DNA from: Acidobacteriota bacterium
GTDB lineage: Bacteria > Acidobacteriota > Terriglobia > Acidiferrales > UBA7541
Assembly (NCBI GenBank): GCA_016201285.1
Contig: JACQDE010000086.1
Span: 17,545-81,544 of the forward strand
Length of the DNA: 64,000 nucleotides
Direction: 5' to 3'
The position numbers and the translations under genes were made by a program. Positions 8,140 through 15,708 of this stretch are shown piece by piece (the first letter of the stretch is position 1; every line of letters begins with the position of its first letter). The notes under the pieces were generated by a model. It was not told where the DNA came from. It searched no databases and was given only the letters and a program-made list of their open reading frames with translations.

Positions 8140-9124
8140 TGTTGAAGAAACACGGCAAGTACTTCGCCGACTGGAGAGACGAACGCGGACGACGCCACCG
8201 CAAGAGCTTCGCCACCGCGCACGAAGCGAAGAAGTACCAGACCAAACAGCAGAGCACCGCCGCAGCAAAAAAAGCCCCGGCGTCGGGACCGCGCGGGAAG
8301 TCCTCGAAGCATTCGCCGAAACACTCCCGCGCAACTACCACGCGGCCTACGTCGCCAAAGAGCTAGCGCGGCTCGTCGGCCACGTGCCCGCGCATCACCT
8401 CACGCCGCTGCACGCGCAGACCATCGTGGCCCGGTGGCGGCAAAGCTACACACGCAACACCTGCTACAGCCGCAGACAGGCGCTGGCGCGGGTGCTGCGC
8501 TGGTACCAACACGCAACATGTCTGCACGGCCTCACCGATGAAATCCCGAAAGTACCCGGCCCGCGGCAGCGACAGAGCATCGCCACGCCGCTCGAACTCG
8601 GGCAACTGCACGCCGCCGCAGACCCGCTCCTGCGTTTCTGGCTGCGCCTCACCAGCGCCCTCGCCCTCGGGCAAAACGAAGTCCGCATGCTCAGCGCCGC
8701 GCACTACCACGCGGAAAACCGAACGGTGTCCTTCGTCAGGAAAAAGACCGGCGAACCCAACACCCTCCCCGTACCCGACGACCTCGCCGAAATCTTCGAA
8801 GCCGCGCCCGACTTCGGTGACCCAGCGATGCCGTTCCTGCAGCGCTGGAATCGCGGGAAGAAACTCAGTGCACAGGCCGTCGCGCACCGCTGGAACACAC
8901 TCAAAAAACTGGCCGGCGTCCGCGCCGAACTCACCCCGCACGACCTCAGGCGCACCACCGCAACTGCGCTCTACGACCTCACCAAAGACCTGCGCGTCGT
9001 CCAGCAACTGCTCGGCCACACCAGCATGAAGGCCACCGTCAGCTACGTCGCCCACGTGGACCCCAGCCAGCTACGGCCCCTACTCGCCCAACTCTGGAAA
9101 CCCCAAACGGAGGTGAAGCAGTGA
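8139..9124 (+). CDS. Tyrosine recombinase/integrase split by a -1 frameshift at an A7 run
   Basis: The first 45 codons (ATG 8139 to 8273) encode a typical integrase N-terminus (KYFADWRDERGRRHRKSF, then HEAKKYQTKQ). A homopolymer of seven A at 8267-8273, read A AAA AAA, leads by a -1 shift into the frame encoding the core-binding domain (REVLEAFAETLPRNYHAAY) and the catalytic domain, ending at 9124. The joined product is 328 residues, a normal length. Catalytic features: KKTGEP lysine, HDLRRTTAT (H-x-x-R), LLGHTSMKATVSYVAHV (H and the Tyr nucleophile). The first catalytic Arg appears to be Gly (LGQNEV). It could be programmed frameshifting, a mutation, or a sequencing error. It probably catalysed integration at the flanking repeat. 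Confidence 0.8.
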
Positions 9125-9318
9125 AGCAGCAACCACAACTCTTCGCGCCAGTCGGCTACCGCCACTGCACCGGCTGTCGCGCACTCCTGCCCGAAAACCA
9201 ACTGCGCTGCGACTCGCGCCGCTGCACGCAGCTACGAGCCAACGCCCACCTGAAAGCGCTCAAACGCGCCTTCGACTTGTCCAGAGCGCCAGCGGAGGAA
9301 AAGAGAGGAGCACCATGA
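9121..9318 (+). CDS. Small zinc-ribbon-like protein (element ORF 1)
   Basis: 65 residues, GTG start overlapping the recombinase stop (GTGA). Cys16-x2-Cys19 and Cys30-x4-Cys35 (HCTGC, LRCDSRRC) look like a zinc ribbon, followed by a basic helical tail (LKALKRAFDLSRAP). No family assignment. It is the first of five overlapping small genes downstream of the recombinase, so it is probably translated from the same message and could act in recombination directionality, transcription or element maintenance; this is inference. Confidence 0.6.
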   Translation: MKQQPQLFAPVGYRHCTGCRALLPENQLRCDSRRCTQLRANAHLKALKRAFDLSRAPAEEKRGAP

Positions 9319-9572
9319 AAACCGCAAAAAAACGGGGGCCCCAGATAGCCCCCCGCGCACGAAGAACGAGGGGGACCACACCACACAACCCCAACGGGAA
9401 GGACACCAGAATCCTCGGAGAAATCACCGTGCGGTGTCCACACTGCGCCACGCTCACGGTCTCGCGGATTCTCTACTGCGGGGCGTATCGCATCTGTGCC
9501 GAGTGCCGCACGTGTGGACACCACAAACGGCTCGGAGCACGGCTGGCCGGAAGGATGGAGGCCGCAGCATGA
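9315..9572 (+). CDS. Small Cys-rich zinc-ribbon protein (element ORF 2)
   Basis: 85 residues, ATG overlapping the previous stop by four bases (ATGA). A basic, probably disordered N-terminus (MKTAKKRGPQIAPRARRTRG) precedes a compact metal-binding region: CPHC (41-44), Cys55, and CAEC (61-64) with Cys67 and HH at 69-70. It resembles a DNA- or RNA-binding zinc ribbon but no family is recognised. It overlaps the next gene by ATGA. Confidence 0.6.
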   Translation: MKTAKKRGPQIAPRARRTRGTTPHNPNGKDTRILGEITVRCPHCATLTVSRILYCGAYRICAECRTCGHHKRLGARLAGRMEAAA

Positions 9573-9844
9573 CCTACAAAACCTACAAAATGATTTACAT
9601 CACCATCGAAACGAGCGCGGTGTCCAGCGAGACGCGCTGCAACTACTGTCGCGCCGTGCTCCAGAGAAAAGACAACATACAAAACCTCGATGCCCACGAC
9701 GCGGCAGAATTCCTCACCCAACTCCTCACCCATCCGTGCTTCCAGCCCATCTCTCCGCCCGCGCCAGAGGCGCGGGCGTCGGATAGATGCGCCCCGGGCG
9801 GATCGAATAGACCCGCCTCGGGCGGGAAAGCGGGGACCCAATGA
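9569..9844 (+). CDS. Small protein with CxxC motif (element ORF 3)
   Basis: 91 residues starting at ATG 9569, which overlaps the previous stop (ATGA). It has one clear CNYC motif (Cys24, Cys27) and an amphipathic helix (DAHDAAEFLTQLLTHPCF). The C-terminal ~30 residues are encoded by the hairpin repeat at 9781-9826 and look non-conserved (SDRCAPGGSNRPASGG), so the repeat probably inserted into or extended the gene. Function unknown. Confidence 0.55.
   Translation: MTYKTYKMIYITIETSAVSSETRCNYCRAVLQRKDNIQNLDAHDAAEFLTQLLTHPCFQPISPPAPEARASDRCAPGGSNRPASGGKAGTQ
9789..9826. repeat. Tandem CGCC-TCG-GGCG hairpins
   Basis: GGATAGA leads into TGCGCC-ccg-GGCGGA, then AATAGA leads into CCCGCC (9812-9817)-TCG-GGCGGG (9821-9826). 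They belong to the same family as 2104-2116, 11188-11209, 11376-11390 and 11403-11424. Outer stem bases change in pairs between copies. Confidence 0.65.
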
Positions 9845-10029
9845 TGACGCGAGCCAGCCGACGAGAGAAAGTGCAGGCCATCGAGAGAGACGTGAACAAA
9901 CTCGAAACCGAACTCACCAAGGCCATCCGGCAACTCAGCGAGACCGCCGAAGAGCAACTCCGCGAATTGAAGCAGAGAACCAAGCGACTGGCCCTCGACA
10001 TCGAGACGCAGACGGAGAACGACCCATGA
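9841..10029 (+). CDS. Small coiled-coil protein (element ORF 4)
   Basis: 62 residues, ATG overlapping the previous stop by four bases. Nearly the whole protein is a charged heptad-like helix (KVQAIERDVNKLETELTKAI, then SETAEEQLRELKQRTKRL). No Cys and no membrane span. It may be a dimeric partner of the adjacent zinc-ribbon proteins. No family recognised. Confidence 0.55.
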   Translation: MMTRASRREKVQAIERDVNKLETELTKAIRQLSETAEEQLRELKQRTKRLALDIETQTENDP

Positions 10030-10220
10030 GCCACCACCAAACAAAAGCGACGGAGAGCGTGACGGCATACTGCAACCGATGCGGCAAGCGCACGCAGCAC
10101 GCCGTCTCAGACGGACGACAAGGCCGGTGCACCGAGCACGAAGCGCCAGACCTCACCAAGCGCCAAATCGAGAAGCGGCTACGACGTCAGAGAGAAGCCG
10201 AAAACCCGCGCCTGTTCTGA
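10026..10220 (+). CDS. Small zinc-finger protein (element ORF 5)
   Basis: 64 residues, ATG overlapping the previous stop (ATGA). It contains CNRCG (Cys16, Cys19), a further Cys35 and HE, then a strongly basic helix (TKRQIEKRLRRQREAENPRLF). It looks like a small nucleic-acid-binding zinc finger. It is the last of the five-gene overlapping chain; the following 1.3 kb has no convincing gene. Confidence 0.55.
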   Translation: MSHHQTKATESVTAYCNRCGKRTQHAVSDGRQGRCTEHEAPDLTKRQIEKRLRRQREAENPRLF

Positions 10221-11512
10221 CGCACGCGCACCACGGACACGCACACCACCACGGACACGTCCGGGCTTGCCGCTCGGACACTCTAATGCGGTCGTCGCGG
10301 TGAGCAGGGAGAGAGCCAGCGTGTTGGTTGCCCCGCTCCGGGAGCAGCCGCAGCAGTGCCATCCCGTTCGGTCGCTTGCGGGCGCGCGGCGTCTCGGCAG
10401 CAGACATCGACCGCCGCGCTGCCCGCTTCGCTTCCTCACGTGGGTTGGTCGGCCCATGAGCAGCAAACCATCTCCCCAAACGCAGTCCAGCGTGAGCTAG
10501 CACTGGGATGCGGTGCGCCGCGCGTAGAGCCACGCGGATGCGCCACGGCAAAGCTGGCCGCCATCCGGCGTCCATGCCGTGGCTGCCGCGTGCAGCGCGG
10601 CGGTCATCATTCGCGCCGGGCCAGCGCACGCGCTGTCCCGCCTCCACTGCGCAATTCCCACGCCACCGCCGCAGCGCCTCCGGCGCTAGACGCGGCCCTC
10701 GCGCAGCCGCTGGGGCGGCTACGCGCGCTCGGGGCTTCGCCGGTGGGCGGGGAATTGCTTGCTCCGGTGCGGTCGCGCTCCCGCTCGGGCTTCGCCCTTC
10801 GCGCACGCTCCCGCAGCGCGGAGAGCGCGTGCTGCGAAAGCACAGGCCGCTGGCAGGGCCGGTGCTCCAGGTGTCGGCGCGGGCCGTCGTTCTTTTCTCC
10901 GCTCGTTCGGCCACCCTCGCGCGATGCACCAGCGCTCGGTGTCCTAACTTCGCCAAGCCTGTAGGTGAGTCGCCCTGTTCGGGCTGCCCGCGCCTTATCA
11001 GGGTGCGGCCCTTCGTCGCTCCGAGGGTCGCTCCTCAGGGCCGACTATCTTTTTCTCACGTCGCACCGGCCTGTTCTGCCCAGCGGCCTGTCGCGCAGCA
11101 CGCGCCAGGTGCCGTTGGTCGTCGCTCCGCTCCGTCGTTGGTCGGGGGCGCTGCCCCCGAACCCCCGCAGCAAGCCGCCGCCGTGCCGGATAGATGCGCC
11201 CGGGGCGCACACCGCGCCGCGTGCCGGTGTATGCGCGTCCTCCATCGGCAGCGGCTTCCGAGGCGCGTGGCACGACTCTGGAGCGCTGGCAGCGATGCCT
11301 GTAGAGGGTTAGTGACCGCTCGTTGTCCCGATGGAAACCGCATCGGGCCTCACTCGTCGCAGACCCGCCTGAAGATGCGCCTCGGGCGCAAACGCGCCAC
11401 TCGGATAGATCCGCCTCGGGCGGAAGTGACGCAGGCCGCACGTTCTCGACTCGCCACGACCCACAGCACCATCGGGATTGCACCAAAACCGGGCAGGTGA
11501 GAAACTCCCTGC
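10221..11512. other. GC-rich stretch of the element without a convincing gene
   Basis: All frames here translate to Arg/Ala/Pro/Ser-rich low-complexity sequence with no start supported by a ribosome site. The DNA is rich in short self-complementary pieces (cgggcttcgccc; CGGGGGC-gct-GCCCCCG at 11143-11159) and carries several hairpin repeats near its right end. It may hold an origin, structured RNA or decayed genes; I cannot tell which. Confidence 0.5.
11188..11424. repeat. Three CGCC-x3-GGCG hairpin repeats
   Basis: Copies: GGATAGA then TGCGCC/GGCGCA (11195-11209, loop CGG); TGCGCC/GGCGCA (11376-11390, loop TCG); GGATAGA then TCCGCC/GGCGGA (11410-11424, loop TCG). The GGATAGA leader and loop are kept, while the arm bases change together, so the hairpin rather than the primary sequence appears to be maintained. 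Confidence 0.65.
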
Positions 11513-12145
11513 ATGCGACCGCACAGGCAGCGGCAGCGCCGAGCGCCAGGCCGACGCCGAGCTAAGCGCGGAGGCCGCCCTGTAAAGGCTACCCCTCCGG
11601 AGCAGAGCGCCGCCGCTGCCGAAAAGTCGAACGCCGAGCACGACCCCATAGAACGCGCCGTCGAGATCCTCGCCAGCGAACTCCCCGCGCTGGTCACCAC
11701 CGCCGTGCTCCGGGCGAAGAAGGGCAAGCCCGCCACGCTGCTGCGCAGCGTGCACCGCATGGTCAAAGAGTTGGACACCATGATTGTGCTGCGCAAGAGC
11801 ACGCGACCGCAGGAGTGGGAGCGGCTCAAGGCGTTCGGCCCTATCACCGGGCGCGAGGCGCTGATTCTCGGGAACCTGCTCGAGCTGCTGCGCAGCGCCC
11901 CGCCACCGGAAGAGGCCAGCACCGCAGGCGGAAGCCCGCACCCGGTCTGGACCCCGGAGCGCATCCGCGCCGCGCAGCAGGAGCACGACGAGCAAAGCAA
12001 CAAACTCGTAGGGGCGACCAGGTCGCCCGAACACTCGCCCGAACCCTCACCCTCACCCTCGGGCGGATACGACGGCCCGGACCGCCGCAGCCACACCGTC
12101 AGCACGTTCTTCGGCAAGCACGAACGGCGACGGCATCGGAAGTGA
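11513..12145 (+). CDS. Helical protein of unknown function (element ORF 6)
   Basis: 210 residues. The Arg-rich first 25 residues are doubtful and the real start may be further in; the ATG at 11513 has only a weak ribosome site. The middle (DPIERAVEILASELPALVTTAV through REALILGNLLELLRS, about 45-130) is a convincing alpha-helical domain unlike the surrounding low-complexity translations. The C-terminal third is Pro/Ser-rich and includes residues encoded by a REP-like palindrome at 12012-12028. It is the last gene before attR. No family recognised. Confidence 0.5.
   Translation: MRPHRQRQRRAPGRRRAKRGGRPVKATPPEQSAAAAEKSNAEHDPIERAVEILASELPALVTTAVLRAKKGKPATLLRSVHRMVKELDTMIVLRKSTRPQEWERLKAFGPITGREALILGNLLELLRSAPPPEEASTAGGSPHPVWTPERIRAAQQEHDEQSNKLVGATRSPEHSPEPSPSPSGGYDGPDRRSHTVSTFFGKHERRRHRK
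12012..12028. repeat. REP-like palindrome inside element ORF 6
   Basis: GGGCGACC (12012-12019) pairs with GGTCGCCC (12021-12028). The same arms, with the same GTAGG lead-in, occur at 44823-44842 outside the element, suggesting a dispersed host repeat. Confidence 0.5.
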
Positions 12146-12357
12146 ACCCGCACTCGGCACGCCAGCTGGCCCTGCTTGCCCCGCTTGCCCTGAGGGAAGT
12201 CGAAGGGAGCGGGGGCGAGGGGAGCGAAAGCGAAGGGCCACGCGGCCCCGATGCCCCCCACTTGTCCAGAGCGCCAGCGAAGGATCGGGGCCGCCCCGCC
12301 CCGGCCCGCCGCGGCCTCCCGCTACAAAGCAGTCAATACCCCGAACCGTAACCCCGG

Positions 12358-12440
12358 TGGACACCGCGCCCGTTTGGTGTCCATCTTTTCGCTGGACACC
12401 GCCCCACAACCCGCGTAGAGTACCGCTAGCAATGGACACC
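12358..12440. repeat. Right arm-type sites (four TGGACACC octamers)
   Basis: TGGACACC at 12358-12365, 12393-12400 and 12433-12440, and the inverse GGTGTCCA at 12376-12383, lie within 120 bases of attR. With the pair at 8121-8139 this matches the arm-site layout of tyrosine-recombinase attachment regions. Additional copies occur at 9433, 9515, 9619 and 11772. Confidence 0.6.
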
Positions 12441-12478
12441 GGAAACCCGACCGGCCACAACTGCTAGCGTAGTTCCTA

Positions 12479-12502
12479 GTCCTTGACGCTTTCCGAACCC
12501 CC
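12479..12502. other. attR core (24-bp direct repeat)
   Basis: Identical to 8064-8087. It contains the -35 hexamer TTGACG (12483-12488) of the lysS promoter, so integration duplicated the -35 box rather than destroying it. Confidence 0.85.
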
Positions 12503-12512
12503 TCGCTATACT
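12483..12512 (+). promoter_or_regulatory. lysS promoter
   Basis: TTGACG at 12483-12488 and TATACT at 12507-12512, spaced 18 bases, sit about 30 bases before the lysS start codon. The -35 lies within the attR core; the -10 is chromosomal sequence just outside it. Confidence 0.75.
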
Positions 12513-12543
12513 CGCCCGCGACTCATTCAGAAAGGATCTTCGC

Positions 12544-14106
12544 TTGCCCTTTGAGCCACTCGATCAGTACCTTCAGCGCCAGAAAAAGCTGAAAGAGCTG
12601 GCGGCCTTCGGCCACGACCCTTACCCGCATCGGTTCGATGCTTCGCACACGGTAAAGGAGATCCTGGACCGCTGCGGCTCCCGCACCAAAGACGCGCTCG
12701 AGGCCGAGAAAGTTCCCGCCCGCGTCGCCGGCCGCATCATGACTCTCCGTCTGCATGGCAAGGCCGGCTTCGCTCACATTCAGGGCCAGGGCTCCCGCCT
12801 CCAGATCTACGTCAAGCTCGACGTCGTCGGCCAGAGTATTTTCGAACTATTTCGCCTTCTCGACATGGGCGACATCATTGGCGTCGAGGGCTTTCTCTTC
12901 CGCACGAAAACGGACGAGCTCACCGTCTGGGTCGAAAAGCTGACGCTGCTCACCAAGTCCCTGCTGCCACTTCCCGAAAAGTGGCACGGGCTCTCCGACG
13001 TCGAGTTGCGCTACCGCCAGCGCTACCTCGATCTCATCTCCAATGAGGGTGTCCGCGACATCTTTATCAAGCGCGCCGCCATCATCCGCGAGATTCGCAG
13101 CTTCTTCGACACCCGCGGCTACGTCGAAGTCGAAACGCCGATGATGCATCTCATTGCCGGCGGCGCCACCGCGCGGCCCTTCATCACCCATCACAACACG
13201 CTCGACCTCGACCTCTATCTCCGCATCGCTCCCGAACTCTACCTGAAGCGTCTCGTCGTCGGCGGCCTGGACCGCGTCTACGAAATCAACCGCAACTTCC
13301 GCAACGAAGGCATCTCCACACAACACAACCCCGAGTTCACCATGCTCGAGTTCTATCAGGCCTACAGCGATTACCGCGACCTGATGGACCTCACCGAGGA
13401 ACTCGTCACTGGCCTCGTCCGGAATGTCTGCGGCTCGACATCCATCCCGTACGGTGAGCACACCGTTGATTTCGCAAAGTGGCAGCGTCTCTCCATGCGC
13501 GAGGCGATTTGCCGCTACTGGCCCGCCGACGCGGCGCCCGTGCCCACCCCCACTGAACTCGCCGTGCCCGGCGGCCCTGCCGTCGGCATCGAGCGGTACA
13601 ACCAGTGGGCCGCGGGGAAGGCCATGGAGCTTGCTCATGTCCCCAGCGGCGCCACCGACGGGTTCACCACCGCGTTGCTGTTCGAGCTGATCGCGGAGGA
13701 CAAGCTCATCCAGCCGACGTTTATTTATGACTTTCCTACGGACATCTCGCCGCTCTCCAAGCAGCGCGACGACGATCCCTCGCTCGCCGAGCGCTTCGAG
13801 TTCTTTGCCGGTGGCCTCGAGCTCGGCAACGCCTTCTCCGAGTTGAACGATCCCGACGAACAGGAGCGCCGTTTCCGCGAGCAGATCGCCCGCGGTGGCG
13901 ATGAGGTCCCCAAGGAGCTCGACCTCGATTACATCCGCGCCCTTTGCCACGGCCTTCCGCCCGCCGCCGGCGAAGGCATCGGCATCGACCGCCTCACCAT
14001 GCTCCTTACCGATTCGCACTCCATCCGCGACGTCATCCTGTTCCCGCTGATGCGGCCCGAAGCTCCTTCCGCGCCCGCGGAGCCGCCCCGCGAAGAGAAA
14101 AAATGA
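12544..14106 (+). CDS. lysS: Lysyl-tRNA synthetase, class II
   Basis: 520 residues. It charges tRNA-Lys in the cytosol. The N-terminal OB-fold anticodon-binding domain (about 60-150: [19 protein letters not shown]) precedes the class II catalytic domain. Motif 1 is near [19 protein letters not shown], motif 2 in [22 protein letters not shown] with the TMLEFYQAY strand, and motif 3 in [13 protein letters not shown]. The start is TTG 12544, supported by AAAGGA seven bases upstream. The stop overlaps the start of the LolC/E-type permease gene by four bases (ATGA). Its promoter lies at the right end of the integrated element. Confidence 0.96.
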   Translation: MPFEPLDQYLQRQKKLKELAAFGHDPYPHRFDASHTVKEILDRCGSRTKDALEAEKVPARVAGRIMTLRLHGKAGFAHIQGQGSRLQIYVKLDVVGQSIFELFRLLDMGDIIGVEGFLFRTKTDELTVWVEKLTLLTKSLLPLPEKWHGLSDVELRYRQRYLDLISNEGVRDIFIKRAAIIREIRSFFDTRGYVEVETPMMHLIAGGATARPFITHHNTLDLDLYLRIAPELYLKRLVVGGLDRVYEINRNFRNEGISTQHNPEFTMLEFYQAYSDYRDLMDLTEELVTGLVRNVCGSTSIPYGEHTVDFAKWQRLSMREAICRYWPADAAPVPTPTELAVPGGPAVGIERYNQWAAGKAMELAHVPSGATDGFTTALLFELIAEDKLIQPTFIYDFPTDISPLSKQRDDDPSLAERFEFFAGGLELGNAFSELNDPDEQERRFREQIARGGDEVPKELDLDYIRALCHGLPPAAGEGIGIDRLTMLLTDSHSIRDVILFPLMRPEAPSAPAEPPREEKK

Positions 14107-15341
14107 AATTCGAATGGATGATCGCGCTGCGCTACTTGCGATCTCCCAACAAACCTGCCGTCCTCCGTCTGATCACTCTGTTCGCCGTTCTCGGTGTCGC
14201 CGCAGGTGTCGGCACGCTCGTCGTGGCTCTTTCGATGAACGCCGGATTCCGCCAAACCTTGCAGGATCGCCTCCTTGGAGTTACTGCGCACGTCAACCTC
14301 ACGCGCTCCGCTGCTGGCGGGATCGCGGACTACCGCGCGCTCCTCGAGAAGCTGCGCGTTCTTCCAGGCGTCCGCTCTGCCGCGCCGGCCATCTATCAGA
14401 CCGTTTTGCTTTCGTCCGGGGGCAAAGCCCGCGGGTTGATGGTGAAGGGAATTGATCCGGCTCTCGAAAAACAATCCAACGAAATTTTGAATCGCCTCGC
14501 CGCTGGAAAAGGAAAAGGCGCGCCGGACTTCGCTCCCGACGCGGACGGCATCGAAGCGATTCTCATCGGCCGCACCCTCGCGCAGGAACTCTCTCTCTCC
14601 GCCGGCGACTACGTCACACTCACCAGCCCGCAGGGCCGGCTCACTCCGTTTGGCATGATCCCGCGCACGCGCCGTTTCCGCGTGGCCGCGGTTTTCGATT
14701 CCGGCTTTTACGATTACGACGCCAACTGGGCCTTCGTCACTCTCTCTGCCGCGCAAGGCCTCGCCGGCACATCGGACCTGGTCGGCGTCCTCGAGTTCCG
14801 CATCGCGCAGCTCGACCGCACCGGCGAGCTGGCGCAGCAGATCCTCCGCGCCGCCGGTCCGGGCTTTTCCGCCAGCACTTGGATGGATCAGAACCGCGCC
14901 CTCTTCCGCGCCTTGCGCCTGGAAAAGCTCGTCACTGCCATCTTCATCGGCCTGATTACGTTTGTTGCCGGCCTGAACATCCTCGTCGTGCTGGCCATGA
15001 CGGTCACCGAAAAAGCTCGCGACATTGCCGTCCTGATGTCCATGGGCGCCCGCCGCGAACAGATTCGCAACATCTTCATCTGGCAGGGGCTCGCTGTCGG
15101 TGCTTTCGGCACGCTCATCGGCCTGCTCGCCGGTTATTCCCTTGCCGGGGCCGCCGACTCCGGCCAATGGATCCGTCTCGACCCCGAAATCTACGCCATT
15201 CCCTACGTTCCATTCCATGCCAGTTGGCTCGATGCGTTTTGGATTGCCGCCGCCACCCTGTTCATCAGCGTGCTCGCCACCTTCTATCCTGCCCGCGCCG
15301 CCGCGCGCCTCTTGCCTGTTGAGATTCTTCGCTACGAGTGA
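14103..15341 (+). CDS. LolC/LolE-type ABC transporter permease
   Basis: 412 residues, starting at the ATG that overlaps the lysS stop. The N-terminus [15 protein letters not shown] is the lipoprotein-releasing permease signature, followed by a membrane helix (about 25-50, [21 protein letters not shown]). A large periplasmic domain and three C-terminal helices follow ([52 protein letters not shown]). This is the MacB/FtsX topology. LolCDE extracts outer-membrane lipoproteins from the inner membrane; a LolD-like ATPase gene lies 367 bases downstream. A single permease gene is present, as in organisms where LolF replaces the C/E pair. Confidence 0.88.
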   Translation: MKFEWMIALRYLRSPNKPAVLRLITLFAVLGVAAGVGTLVVALSMNAGFRQTLQDRLLGVTAHVNLTRSAAGGIADYRALLEKLRVLPGVRSAAPAIYQTVLLSSGGKARGLMVKGIDPALEKQSNEILNRLAAGKGKGAPDFAPDADGIEAILIGRTLAQELSLSAGDYVTLTSPQGRLTPFGMIPRTRRFRVAAVFDSGFYDYDANWAFVTLSAAQGLAGTSDLVGVLEFRIAQLDRTGELAQQILRAAGPGFSASTWMDQNRALFRALRLEKLVTAIFIGLITFVAGLNILVVLAMTVTEKARDIAVLMSMGARREQIRNIFIWQGLAVGAFGTLIGLLAGYSLAGAADSGQWIRLDPEIYAIPYVPFHASWLDAFWIAAATLFISVLATFYPARAAARLLPVEILRYE

Positions 15342-15708
15342 GAACTCCCTTCAACAGCCGTCTCTCCACTATGTGAACTCTCGCACCTAGTCTGGCTGTC
15401 TGTTTGCTCATAGATCTTGTGCTTATTTTGTGTTCGACAATGGTCTGATGCGATGTCCTCGGGCTCATTGCTCCGTGTGCTACAATCGTTGCAACGGCAA
15501 GGACTTGCGGGCGCTCGTGCACAATGGAATTGGCGTGCAAAGCGGTACACCCTGTGACCGGGAGAAAATGGGCAAACTCTTTCTCTTAGTTGGGTAGATG
15601 TGAACCCAACCAGGACTGACCAGACAAAGAACTTTTGGCATCTAATCTGGCAGGCGGCGCAATCGCATCTTGCTTCAGCCGCTGGCCCTCTCGATGGGGA
15701 AGGCGGAC
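15342..15708. other. Intergenic region before the LolD-type gene
   Basis: 367 bases of lower GC than the surroundings with no convincing ORF. It holds an extended -10-like TGCTACAAT at 15478-15486 without a clear -35, which may give the ATPase and clpC their own promoter. No RNA gene is recognisable. Confidence 0.4.

Larger units (their letters stand above)
8064..12502. mobile_element. Integrated 4.4-kb element flanked by 24-bp direct repeats
   Basis: A perfect 24-base repeat, starting GTCCTTGACG and ending GAACCCCC, occurs at 8064-8087 and again at 12479-12502. Just inside the left copy lies a tyrosine recombinase gene. Between the copies are small coupled ORFs, hairpin repeats and clustered TGGACACC octamers; outside them are ordinary chromosomal genes (an unknown minus gene and lysS). 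This is the usual structure of a site-specifically integrated element with attL and attR. No replication, capsid or conjugation gene is recognisable, so it is a small satellite-like or remnant element. Cargo function is unknown. Confidence 0.85.

Noticed and set aside
7983..8324. N-terminal extension of the 7230-7982 minus-strand frame
   Set aside because: It crosses the attL core into the element and is the antisense of the recombinase start; the GTG at 7982 has a good ribosome site.
10153..10956. 267-codon minus-strand frame in the element
   Set aside because: Arg/Ala/Pro-rich composition without domain-like character, overlaps ORF 5 on the other strand; it is open only because of high GC.
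12479..12512. Insertion disrupts lysS expression
   Set aside because: The right-hand repeat rebuilds the -35 box at 18 bases from the -10, so the promoter looks intact.
15342..15708. tRNA or other RNA gene before the LolD-type gene
   Set aside because: No T-loop consensus or cloverleaf is apparent; only an extended -10-like hexamer.
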